Shown here: in pieces, positions 9,105 through 16,314 of the stretch
How positions within the stretch are numbered: the stretch's first letter is position 1
Layout: each line of letters begins with the position of its first letter
Source of the DNA: JAAYOS01 sp050950785
GTDB lineage: Bacteria > Bacillota > Clostridia > Oscillospirales > JAAYOS01
NCBI GenBank assembly: GCA_050950785.1
Contig: JBMNIG010000003.1
Span: forward strand, 1-51,236
Reading direction: 5' to 3'
Length of the DNA stretch: 51,236 nt
The notes under the pieces: generated by a model
The model's input: the letters and a program-made list of their open reading frames with translations, nothing else
The model's database searches: none
What the model was told of the DNA's origin: nothing
Translations under genes and position numbers: made by a program

Positions 9105-9230
9105 CCCTTGATAGCGAGTTCAAATCAGTGCTACAATACTGTGATAAGACGGCATAAAGAAGAATCTGTTCTTGAGTTCCTTGCCGTCGGTAATACTTTC
9201 TGAGCACTGATTTAACTTGAATGTCAAGGG
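9105..9230 (+). other. 126-nt long imperfect hairpin in the IS tail
   Basis: CCCTTGATAGCGAGTTCAAA..CAGTGCT (9105-9132) pairs with the reverse complement at 9203-9230; a second stem GACGGCA (9148-9154) / TGCCGTC (9182-9188) lies inside. The structure lies between the transposase stop and the right end and contains no ORF. It could be a structured RNA, a cruciform used by the transposase, or a transcription barrier. A small perfect palindrome (AGAACCTCAGGTTCT, about 9084-9098) precedes it. Confidence 0.6.
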
Positions 9231-9306
9231 TGGCGTTTACTACATATATCGTTAATATCTGCAATTTTCAAGGTGCCATTTCAGCCTTTTTCTTTGGCCT
9301 TATCTT

Positions 9307-10566
9307 TCATAAAGCATTTGACACTACCCCTGTTGTATTTGCGAACGCACCTGCGTCCTGTAATTTGGTCATCGCGCCATTGATAAGATAGAGATCGCCG
9401 CCAAGTTCAACCGGGATACGGTCAAGATTTTCAAGCTCACGGATATCGTTGGCGCTCATCCAGCCGTTCTGCCTTGCGGTTGCGTATCCGCTCATGCGGG
9501 AAACATAATCGCCGCGAAGCAAGCCATCCACATTAAACTTAATGAATACGGTCGGCTTTTCGCTTTCCGTAAGAAGAACACGGAACATGGACTGTTCCCA
9601 GCGCACCACCCATGGGTCGAGGGTGTATTTTACGAATTCCAGTGACTGCTGCTCGATGTTGGAGAATGATGATTTTTCAAGGTCTGCGAGCATATGTGGC
9701 GGTACACGGAAGATGCGGGCGATTTCGTTGATTTGAAACTTCCGTGTTTCAAGAAACTGTGCCTGTTCGGGCGAAATGCCTATCGGCTGATACTTCATGC
9801 CTTCTTCCAAAACAGCGACTCGGTGTGAATTTGCTGAACCTTGGTAGGCGGCATTCCAGGATTCCTTGACCTTCTGCGGGTCCTTAATTGTGCCGGGATG
9901 TTCAAGCACACCGCCCGGTGTAGCCCCATTAGCAAAGAATTTCGCTCCGTACTCCTCTGTGGCGATGGCGAGACCCACTGCGTTCTTTGCCATTGCAATG
10001 GGCGAGTAACCAACAAGCCCATCAAAGCCTAAGCCCGGAATATGCAGGACATCGGCAGGGGCAAGATAGACCTGGTTGCCTTTGCCAAGTGAAGGTACAT
10101 CCTCCGAGCTGCGCTGATATAAATAGAAAAGCCGGCCGTTCGAATCACGGTCGACTGTCATCTTGTTCGGCATCAGCGGATAGAGGGAAAGAACCTCGCC
10201 TTTAGCATTGCGTATAATCTGCGCATAGGCATTGCCCCATAATAAAAGATGACTCATCAGCGTTTCCCGGAATGCGAATGAAGTCATCTCAGGGTTCGGT
10301 TCGTCGTGGAGCAGTTTATATATTGGGTGTGTGAGATACTTCTCTTTACCGCCGTTGTCGTTGTACTTATATACATGAAGCGGCAGACCCGCCAGCGTTT
10401 CGGACAGTATTCTTACGCAGGAGTAGACCGCCGTCATCTGCATGGCAGTATGCTCATTGACAGGTTTTCCGGCAGTAGTGCTGCCGAAAAAGAAACTGTA
10501 ACGGCTGCCACCCAGACTATCCTTAGGCTTGTCACGGGCCTTGAAAATTCCTTGTAATATACCCAT
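9307..10566 (-). CDS. Phage portal protein (HK97 type), C-terminus replaced by IS
   Basis: Portal proteins form the dodecameric channel through which DNA enters the capsid. The protein has the HK97-portal pattern: AVYSCVRILSETLAGLPLHVYK, YKLLHDEPNPEMT, a DVLHIPGLGFDGLVGYSPI block, NGATPGG, and the EIARIFRVPPHMLADLEKSSFSNIEQQ stretch. The start at 10566 follows AAGGAG with ten bases between; upstream ATGs sit on top of the site. The IS right end is at 9327, so the last seven codons and the stop come from the IS. Only a short tail is lost, but the protease, capsid and head genes that normally follow are missing. The product is probably a non-functional prophage relic. Confidence 0.9.
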   Translation of the reverse strand: MGILQGIFKARDKPKDSLGGSRYSFFFGSTTAGKPVNEHTAMQMTAVYSCVRILSETLAGLPLHVYKYNDNGGKEKYLTHPIYKLLHDEPNPEMTSFAFRETLMSHLLLWGNAYAQIIRNAKGEVLSLYPLMPNKMTVDRDSNGRLFYLYQRSSEDVPSLGKGNQVYLAPADVLHIPGLGFDGLVGYSPIAMAKNAVGLAIATEEYGAKFFANGATPGGVLEHPGTIKDPQKVKESWNAAYQGSANSHRVAVLEEGMKYQPIGISPEQAQFLETRKFQINEIARIFRVPPHMLADLEKSSFSNIEQQSLEFVKYTLDPWVVRWEQSMFRVLLTESEKPTVFIKFNVDGLLRGDYVSRMSGYATARQNGWMSANDIRELENLDRIPVELGGDLYLINGAMTKLQDAGAFANTTGVVSNAL

Positions 10567-10576
10567 AGACATCACT

Positions 10577-10621
10577 CTCCTTAAAATGGGCATGAAAAAA
10601 GCACCTGATGAAAACAGATGC
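10577..10621 (-). promoter_or_regulatory. Hairpin leader upstream of the portal gene
   Basis: On the minus strand GCATCTG (10621-10615) pairs with CAGGTGC (10607-10601), followed by six T, then ATGCCCATTTT and the AAGGAG ribosome site. It has terminator form, yet stands directly before the portal start. Almost the same block precedes the terminase gene (13765-13803), so it is a repeated element of this prophage. Confidence 0.6.
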
Positions 10622-10656
10622 CGTTTCGGGTATAGTGTTTTTATGCTTTTATATCG

Positions 10657-10980
10657 CTAACAAGAAAAAAATAAAAATTTTATTGAATTAGTTTCACAAA
10701 GCTCTCGGAGCTTTCTACACCCATCAACTCCAGAAAAATTTATAACTAGATGCTCTTTTAAGGTAAGTTTCTCATTATTTACTCGCAATATGTCGTAAAG
10801 CTTTTTTGTGTTATCTTTATCAAATGAATAATAGTATTCATATTCATCCTCTCCCCAGATAGCTTTACATCCCTCTCCTAGATCTTGACCAACAATATTT
10901 AAACACTCATCAACTATTTCTCCGGTTACATTTATCCATATATCTCTGACCTTCTCATCACATAACCTAAATTTCGGCAT
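10657..10980 (-). CDS. Small hypothetical protein, possibly immunity-like
   Basis: A 107-residue acidic, cytoplasmic protein with no signal peptide. The ATG at 10980 has GGAGG eight bases upstream, so the start is good. It is rich in Asp/Glu with scattered Cys (DECLNIVG, DGCRKLRELCETN) and ends in a hydrophobic IKFLFFSC tail. I do not recognise the family. Size, acidity and single-gene placement among mobile genes recall polymorphic-toxin immunity proteins, but no toxin lies beside it, so that is a guess. It lies between the portal gene and the GIY-YIG gene, where phage genomes normally have nothing, and may have come in with the latter. Confidence 0.6.
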   Translation of the reverse strand: MPKFRLCDEKVRDIWINVTGEIVDECLNIVGQDLGEGCKAIWGEDEYEYYYSFDKDNTKKLYDILRVNNEKLTLKEHLVINFSGVDGCRKLRELCETNSIKFLFFSC

Positions 10981-11301
10981 GTATTATACCTCCAAATCTA
11001 ATGTTTACTTAGCTCAATACTTCACACTAAATAATTTGCCCCATAATAAGCCAAGTACATAACCATCATAATTTAAGCAACCTATCAACAATATTATTGA
11101 AATGCCGCTAACATATTAAACACTTCAACTAAAAGCACCACCAAAACTTTAAATGTTTTCAGGCATCCCAAATGAATGAACACACGCATAAGCACCTGCT
11201 GATTTATTGATGCAGGGGTTTAATAACAGCCTTAAATAAATTAGTAGCGCGAATTAAGAAGAAGCGACGCACCCCTCTAAATAGTAAAATGAAGGGTTTA
11301 G
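10981..11301. other. Non-coding spacer with two weak hairpins
   Basis: An AT-rich 320-base spacer with no supportable gene. On the minus strand after the GIY-YIG stop come an AACCCTTC/GAGGGGT-type weak stem (about 11265-11300) and CCTGC/GCAGG around a 12-base loop (about 11195-11217), which may end transcription. The part next to 10980 carries the ribosome site of the following gene. Confidence 0.4.
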
Positions 11302-12144
11302 CTACCAAGTATATCTCACAGGGTTAGCTGCACCACGTTTGCGAAGCTTGTTAGGAACACGCTTGCCAACATATAATTCTTTAATTTCCTCAGATGCTTC
11401 TCTACCATTGAAACCAATGCGTCCAGGCATATTTTCAGAATCGGGAAAGTTTTCTGTTTTAACATCTAGCCACTCATCGGCTACAAATGCTGCTACAATT
11501 AAACCTTTTACAGTTGCTAGAATTATTTCTGCTTCTTCAGCTTTTGATTTACTAAGCTTCCAAGCACGGCGGGTTGCTTCGTACAATGATGTTTGCGAAG
11601 CGCTTATGTTGATGTTTATCAATAATGCTTTATGCTTAAAAACTGCCTCTTCAGCAGAATATTGACGAATAATTTCATCAGCATGCATGACTCCATATTC
11701 ATTAGCACCTGTACCGGAAACAATATTGGTGAGACCCGGATAAGCATCAATGAGAGCTGCTTCAACTTCAAAGGCTGTCTTTTCATCCATACCATGGCGG
11801 TGAATAACGTGAGCGACCTCAAAACCGGCCAGTCTTATTTCTCGAATACGTTTCATTTTGTTGTCAATATCGTCGCCGTCAAGATTCTCTTCTGCACGAA
11901 TATGGTAAAATACGCGATTTCCTTTCCCTTTACCGACATAAAATGTTTCCCCGTTACGTGGATCTATAAGTCGGTATACATAAGTCTTAAGTTTGTTTGA
12001 AATTTCTTCAGTAAAAATATCATCCACGCACCTTTCAAAGTTCTTCTCAAGAATCACGCAATTATCCCTATCATTTTCTTCAACAATTGTCGCAAAATAA
12101 GACCTATCGTCATTAACAACATTATACCATAAAACCATAAACAA
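11302..12144 (-). CDS. GIY-YIG nuclease-domain protein
   Basis: The core is a GIY-YIG endonuclease domain of the LEM-3/COG3680 type: KTYVYRLIDP followed by FYVGKGKGNRVFYH (the GIY/YIG-equivalent strands and catalytic Arg region), then KMKRIREIRLAGFEV, and EKTAFEVEAALIDAY with the metal-binding Glu. It is preceded by about 50 residues of unclear role and followed by a 120-residue C-terminal part (SLYEATRRAWKLSK) resembling a small DNA- or substrate-binding module. The start is uncertain: the ATG at 12144 has no good ribosome site. It sits between terminase and portal, 11 bases downstream of the terminase stop. I infer a free-standing selfish nuclease inserted in a packaging operon. Confidence 0.75.
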   Translation of the reverse strand: MFMVLWYNVVNDDRSYFATIVEENDRDNCVILEKNFERCVDDIFTEEISNKLKTYVYRLIDPRNGETFYVGKGKGNRVFYHIRAEENLDGDDIDNKMKRIREIRLAGFEVAHVIHRHGMDEKTAFEVEAALIDAYPGLTNIVSGTGANEYGVMHADEIIRQYSAEEAVFKHKALLININISASQTSLYEATRRAWKLSKSKAEEAEIILATVKGLIVAAFVADEWLDVKTENFPDSENMPGRIGFNGREASEEIKELYVGKRVPNKLRKRGAANPVRYTW

Positions 12145-12155
12145 ACATATGCTAA

Positions 12156-13721
12156 TTAAAAAATCAACAAACCCCTATCATCATAAACTGATGAACCTGT
12201 ACCTCCGCCGCATCGGATCGCCCGATCAAGAGCCATAATGGTGGCAACAGCACCGTCAATTTTCTCGGTGGATTTTTCTTTGTCCGCTTTGATATTGCCT
12301 GCCGGGTCGGTGCGGATGTAGATATTGTCCATCATCCAGCGCAGAACCGGGTGACCACCGTGGGCAAGCTTCTGTTCTAAGGTAAGCTTCATGAGCTCCT
12401 TGGTCGGCGGGCTCATATCCTTGAAGCCTTGACCGAAAGGAACGACTGTGAAGCCCATGCCCTCAAGGTTCTGGACCATCTGTATGGCTCCCCAGCGGTC
12501 GAAGGCAATCTCTCGGATGTTGTACTCTTCGCCAAGTGCCTCGATGAACTTTTCTATGTATCCGTAATGCACCACATTACCCTCTGTGGTTTTGAGGAAA
12601 CCCTGCTTCTCCCAAAGGTCGTAGTTGACATGGTCGCGTCGAACACGAAGTTCCAGATTGTCCTCCGGTATCCAGAAGTAGGGCAGAATATAATATTTGT
12701 CGTCCTCATCCTCGGGAGGGAACACAAGCACGAAGGCCGTTATGTCGGTGGTGCTGGAGAGATCTAGTCCGCCATAACATACACGGCCTTTCAGCATTTC
12801 CGGATCTACCGAGAAAGCACATTTGTCCCATTTGTCCATTGGCATCCAGCGTACTGCCTGCTTCACCCATTGGTTGAGACGGAGCTGGCGGAAGCTGTTT
12901 TCTTCAGCAGGGTTCTGCTTTGCGCTCTCGCAGGCGGCCTTGACCTTATCAATTCCAACTGTTATGCCAAGTGAGGGGTTTGCTTTTTTCCATACCTTTG
13001 GATCCGTCCAGTCATCCGTTTCCGCAGCCCCAAAGATTACAGGATAAAATGTTGGATCCGTCTTGCGTCCTGATAGAATATCCAGTGCTTTTTGATGCAC
13101 TTCATAACAGATGGAGTTCGTGCTGTCGCCAGCAGTTGTAATCAAAAAATATAGTGGCTGCATTCGGGCATCTCCGCTACCTTTGGTCATCACGTCAAAG
13201 AGCTTTCTATAAGGCTGTGTATGCAATTCATCGAAAATAACCCCGTGGGTATTGAATCCATGCTTATATGCCACATCCGCAGAGAGCACCTGATAAGTAC
13301 TCTCCGTGGGCATATATACAAGGGTTTTTGTCGATTCAGTTATCTTAACCCGCTTTGTTAATGCCGGTGATTTACGCACCATCGCCACAGCAACCTCAAA
13401 CACAATCTTTGCTTGGTTCTTATCCGAAGCACAGCTATATACCTTAGCGCGCTGTTCGCCATCGCCACAAGTCAACAAAAGTGCAACTGCCGCGGCAAGC
13501 TCTGACTTTCCATTCTTTTTTGGTATTTCGATATATGCTGTATTAAACTGACGGTAGCCGTTTGGCTTCAGAACACCAAACACATCTCGAATGATCTGTT
13601 CCTGCCAATCTATAAGTTCAAAAGGCCGACCGTCCCATATGCCGCTGGTATGACGTAAGGCCTGAATGAAAGCGACAGCATAGTCGGCGGCTTCCTTGCA
13701 GTAAACGGAATCCTTCATCAT
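12156..13721 (-). CDS. terL: Phage terminase large subunit
   Basis: The packaging motor: an ATPase that pumps phage DNA into the capsid and a nuclease that cuts it. Residues 1-45 hold the adenine-binding WQEQII region, a Walker-A-like IPKKNGKSE is at about 66-73, Walker B VIFDE at about 161-165, a coupling TTAGDS near 195, and the RNase-H-like nuclease starts at YGGLDLSSTTD. The length, 521 residues, is normal. The first ATG is at 13721, but family members usually begin about 12 residues earlier (IRKLKKYTPTRF here). That segment is open and follows AGGAGG, yet its first codon is ATA at 13757-13755. Either ATA is used or the start was lost. Confidence 0.93.
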   Translation of the reverse strand: MMKDSVYCKEAADYAVAFIQALRHTSGIWDGRPFELIDWQEQIIRDVFGVLKPNGYRQFNTAYIEIPKKNGKSELAAAVALLLTCGDGEQRAKVYSCASDKNQAKIVFEVAVAMVRKSPALTKRVKITESTKTLVYMPTESTYQVLSADVAYKHGFNTHGVIFDELHTQPYRKLFDVMTKGSGDARMQPLYFLITTAGDSTNSICYEVHQKALDILSGRKTDPTFYPVIFGAAETDDWTDPKVWKKANPSLGITVGIDKVKAACESAKQNPAEENSFRQLRLNQWVKQAVRWMPMDKWDKCAFSVDPEMLKGRVCYGGLDLSSTTDITAFVLVFPPEDEDDKYYILPYFWIPEDNLELRVRRDHVNYDLWEKQGFLKTTEGNVVHYGYIEKFIEALGEEYNIREIAFDRWGAIQMVQNLEGMGFTVVPFGQGFKDMSPPTKELMKLTLEQKLAHGGHPVLRWMMDNIYIRTDPAGNIKADKEKSTEKIDGAVATIMALDRAIRCGGGTGSSVYDDRGLLIF

Positions 13722-13764
13722 AAAACGAGTTGGTGTGTATTTCTTTAGTTTTCGTATATCAGCC

Positions 13765-13803
13765 GCCTCCTTTCAAAATGGCATAAAAAATGACCTGCAC
13801 AGG
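13765..13803 (-). promoter_or_regulatory. Hairpin leader upstream of the terminase gene
   Basis: Minus strand: CCTG-TG-CAGG (13803-13794), TCA, six T, ATGCC, ATTTTG, AAAGGAGG. Order and bases match the block before the portal gene (10577-10621) nearly position for position, including the mini ATGCC start and the distance to the ribosome site. A further stem (CCCC/GGGG, about 13837-13848) lies upstream. Confidence 0.55.
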
Positions 13804-13874
13804 CAAGCCTTCTAAAAATGTCTGCACGAGAGACAGCCCCTTTCGGGGTGTTCTCGGCTGTTTTCGATTTTAGG

Positions 13875-14039
13875 TTAGGGTTTTTCCGTTAGTTCGCCAT
13901 CCACTAAAATATATCGGTGTTCGCATCCCTGCGCGTCCTTGGCGATAATCCGCAACTCTCCGTTTTCAAAAGCGTTGTAAATCTTCACGAAAGTGTATCC
14001 GTCGCCAAGCTGCTCGTCGATGAGTTTTCGGTAGTCCAT
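13875..14039 (-). CDS. Small prophage protein (54 aa), function unknown
   Basis: The ATG at 14039 follows AAAGGAGAAAAA. The 54-residue product starts MDYRKLIDEQLGDGYTF and ends in a strand-rich LRIIAKDAQ..HRYILVDGEL segment, a compact alpha/beta protein without transmembrane helices. Codon usage is clean and the frame is intact. It lies upstream of the terminase gene on the same strand, where small regulators, HNH genes or small terminase subunits usually sit. I do not recognise it and would not call it a small terminase: it lacks a helix-turn-helix. A terminator-like hairpin and an IS lie just upstream. Confidence 0.65.
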   Translation of the reverse strand: MDYRKLIDEQLGDGYTFVKIYNAFENGELRIIAKDAQGCEHRYILVDGELTEKP

Positions 14040-14083
14040 GTTTTTCTCCTTTCTTTTAATGTTTTTAGCCGTTTGTAAAACTC

Positions 14084-14110
14084 AAAAAAGCCGCACGGCA
14101 CAAGGCTTTT
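14084..14110 (-). terminator. Hairpin with T-run before the 54-aa prophage gene
   Basis: On the minus strand AAAAGCC (14110-14104) pairs with GGCTTTT, leading into a six-T run (14089-14084). It is the third hairpin-plus-T-run that stands upstream of a prophage gene here. It overlaps the probable left end of the neighbouring IS, so it may belong to either. Confidence 0.5.
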
Positions 14111-15667
14111 TCGTGAAATATACTACTGATTTTTCTCCGCTTTTATGGTATAATTTGGTAGGCAAGAAAACAAAAAACCATAAAAGCAGGAGAAAAAATC
14201 ATGCGAAATAAAATGCAAATGTCATTGTTTGACATCTACAACGATGTGTCCGAAGCGGTTGAAAAGAAGAAGCCGAAGTTAATTGCCCTCCTTGAAGAAC
14301 ACATCGATTTTCAAAGAATAATTCCCGCAAGTTTTTACCATGCGTTCTATTCTCGCTACGGCAGAAACAATATTTATCATCTCGAAAACTACATCAAAGC
14401 ATTGCTTTTGCAAAAGATCCTCGGTATCCCGACAGACAAGCTCTTACTTGACATACTGAAATGCTCTCGTGAGTTAACCGATTTCTGTGGCTTTGAAAAA
14501 ATACCTGACGGTTCGGCCATGACACGGTTTAAACAACGCTTTGCCGATTATCTTGCGGAAATGTTTGAATGTCTTGTTGCTTTAACCGAACCAATCTGCC
14601 GTGAAATTGATGAAAAGAAATCCGATTATCTTATCTATGATACTACCGGAATCGCTTTTCCCGTTGCCGAAAACAATCCGAAATATCTGAACGGCATACT
14701 CAAGCAAACAAAGAAACTTGTTAAAAGCAATCCGGATTTCAACCCTTACGGTGCAGCATATAATCTTATGCCGCCTGCTTCAAAAACGAACACGAATGCC
14801 CGCCAGCAATACATCAACGGTCACTTCTGTTATGCCGCTAAGGTGGGTATTCTGACAAACGGTCTCGGCATCCCGAGACATATTGCATTCTTTGATGAGC
14901 AATTCAAAAAGAGGCATCCGGAAATTGAAGGGGAAAAGACCCTGAGCCCCGATTCCGACAAGGAAATCGGTGATTCTAAATCACTTCGCCCCGTTTTGTC
15001 TGATTTTAAACGGCTTCATCCGTCTTTCTCTTACAAAACCTTTTTAGGCGATTCGGCTTTTGATTCTTATGACAACTATAATATGCTTCACAAAGAATTT
15101 AAGTTTGAGCGTGTCTGTGTACCGATGAATGCAAGAAATTCCAAAAGTTCCAATGCTCAATTTGATGAAAACGGTACGCCGGTTTGTCCGATTGACCGCT
15201 CGTCATTCACTTTTTTAGGTGAATCCGGTGGGAAAAACCGTTCAAAGCGCTTTAAGTGGGTTTGTCCGAAATCCGTTCGTCTAAAAGGCTCTTCCAAAAG
15301 AATTTGCACTTGTGAAACTCCATGCACTTCTTCGCCATACGGCAGATGCGTTTATACATATCCCGATAAAAACTTCAGACTTTATCCCGGCATCCCGAGG
15401 GGAACCGAGCATTGGGATAATCTTTACCGTCACAGAGTTGTTATTGAACGGACTATCCATACGATGAAAGACACTTTTGTCCTTGACAGCAGAAAATCTC
15501 ATAATACTGTTACGGCAAAAGCAGATGTTTTCCTTGCCGGTATTGTTCAGCTTGTCACTGTCCTTTTAGCAAACTCCATGCACAAGCCGGAACTTTTCAA
15601 GAGCACTCGCAAGCTGATTGCATAAGTTTTCCACAATCTAATACTTTTTCAAAGAACGGCTTTTGTG
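14099..15667 (+). mobile_element. Insertion sequence, IS1182-like (about 1.57 kb)
   Basis: One intact DDE transposase gene with its own promoter. Imperfect inverted ends can be aligned: CACAAGGCTTTTTCGTGAAA reading in from 14099 and CACAAAAGCCGTTCTTTGAA reading in from 15667 on the other strand. The boundaries are approximate and I see no target duplication. The element separates the prophage genes from the MerR/SDR cluster. Confidence 0.75.
14201..15625 (+). CDS. Transposase, IS1182/IS5-like DDE type
   Basis: A 474-residue transposase starting at 14201 with AGGAGAAAA upstream and a TATAAT box at about 14149. The N-terminal DUF772-type helical region has FYHAFYSRYGRNN.YHLENYIKALLLQK. The catalytic triad is visible as LIYDTTGI (first Asp), FLGDSAFDS (second Asp) and RVVIERTIHTMK (Glu). 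A cysteine cluster (CTCETPC..RCVYTYPD) lies between the second Asp and the Glu. It appears complete and uninterrupted. Confidence 0.9.
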   Translation: MRNKMQMSLFDIYNDVSEAVEKKKPKLIALLEEHIDFQRIIPASFYHAFYSRYGRNNIYHLENYIKALLLQKILGIPTDKLLLDILKCSRELTDFCGFEKIPDGSAMTRFKQRFADYLAEMFECLVALTEPICREIDEKKSDYLIYDTTGIAFPVAENNPKYLNGILKQTKKLVKSNPDFNPYGAAYNLMPPASKTNTNARQQYINGHFCYAAKVGILTNGLGIPRHIAFFDEQFKKRHPEIEGEKTLSPDSDKEIGDSKSLRPVLSDFKRLHPSFSYKTFLGDSAFDSYDNYNMLHKEFKFERVCVPMNARNSKSSNAQFDENGTPVCPIDRSSFTFLGESGGKNRSKRFKWVCPKSVRLKGSSKRICTCETPCTSSPYGRCVYTYPDKNFRLYPGIPRGTEHWDNLYRHRVVIERTIHTMKDTFVLDSRKSHNTVTAKADVFLAGIVQLVTVLLANSMHKPELFKSTRKLIA

Positions 15668-15782
15668 TCGCTTTAGTTTTTTGCTCCCTTTTTTACTCTT
15701 CAAAGGGACTTTTTTCTTTTTCTGCTTCCTTTTTCTTCGCTTTGCTTTGTGCTCGCTTTTTTCTTCGGACTTTTACAATCGA

Positions 15783-16199
15783 CTAATTTATTTTAGTGAG
15801 GCTGAGGGTTTGAATGACACTCATGATTTCAGCATCGTCGAACATATCGAACTTGACATGCATATGGGCTGCATTGTTCAATTTCATGACAAATGCATTC
15901 AAAATATCCCGAATAGTGTGTAGTGCTGTTATTTCTTCGTCAAGTTCGCTTATGCTTTCTTGAAAGGTTTCAAGTATTTTCAATTGATCCGGATCATTGA
16001 AGATCGAAGCAATCTTTTTCAGTGGGATACGCAATTTCCGCAGAGTGATGATCTGTTGCAAACGTCTTACAGCAGGCTCATCATACACTCGATATGAATA
16101 ATCCTCCTTACGAGTGCTGGGCAATAACCCGATTTCATCATAATATCGAAGCATTCTGGTCGAAACATTAAAAACCTTTGTAACCTCGCTGATTGTCAT
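15783..16199 (-). CDS. MerR-family transcriptional regulator
   Basis: A 138-residue regulator. Residues 1-70 are the MerR winged helix: MTISEVTKVFNVSTRMLRYYDEIGLLPS, then YRVYDEPAVRRLQQIITLRKL. Residues about 75-115 form the antiparallel dimerisation helix (LKILETFQESISELDEEITAL), followed by a short effector tail without a metal-binding Cys cluster. The start at 16199 has GGAGG eleven bases upstream; a frame to 16247 extends past the promoter. The promoter has the over-long 19-bp spacer typical of MerR-controlled genes, so it probably regulates itself. It is the only gene between the IS and the SDR pair, all on one strand. Confidence 0.88.
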   Translation of the reverse strand: MTISEVTKVFNVSTRMLRYYDEIGLLPSTRKEDYSYRVYDEPAVRRLQQIITLRKLRIPLKKIASIFNDPDQLKILETFQESISELDEEITALHTIRDILNAFVMKLNNAAHMHVKFDMFDDAEIMSVIQTLSLTKIN

Positions 16200-16230
16200 G
16201 AGTTTCACTTCTTCCCCTCCCTCAAAAAGA

Positions 16231-16261
16231 ATTGTAATGGACGACACGACGTCAAAGTCAA
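16231..16261 (-). promoter_or_regulatory. MerR-type promoter with 19-bp spacer and internal dyad
   Basis: Minus strand: TTGACT (16261-16256), 19-bp spacer, TACAAT (16236-16231). The spacer contains the dyad GACG-N6-CGTC. A spacer of 19-20 bp with a dyad between the boxes is the known mark of MerR activation by DNA distortion. The regulator gene starts 31 bases downstream, pointing to autoregulation. Confidence 0.75.
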
Positions 16262-16314
16262 GGGATTTAACAGTTTATTTTTTTCTTATAAATATCTTCT
16301 TATATAAATTCCAG

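Larger units (their letters stand above)
7438..9327 (+). mobile_element. Insertion sequence with 12-bp terminal inverted repeats (1890 bp)
   Basis: GTAGTGTCAAAT at 7438-7449 is matched exactly by its reverse complement ATTTGACACTAC at 9316-9327. Between them lie one transposase gene and a 275-base non-coding tail with a large hairpin. I see no target duplication: the left flank ends ...AATTTC and the right flank begins CCCTG. The left flank is a lipoprotein leader and the right flank the end of a phage portal gene, so the element bridges two unrelated regions. Confidence 0.88.

Noticed and set aside
15626..15782. Pyrimidine-rich stretch after the IS1182-like transposase
   Set aside because: Looked like a possible CRISPR leader or repeat, but no regular repeat unit is present; it is simply T/C-rich.
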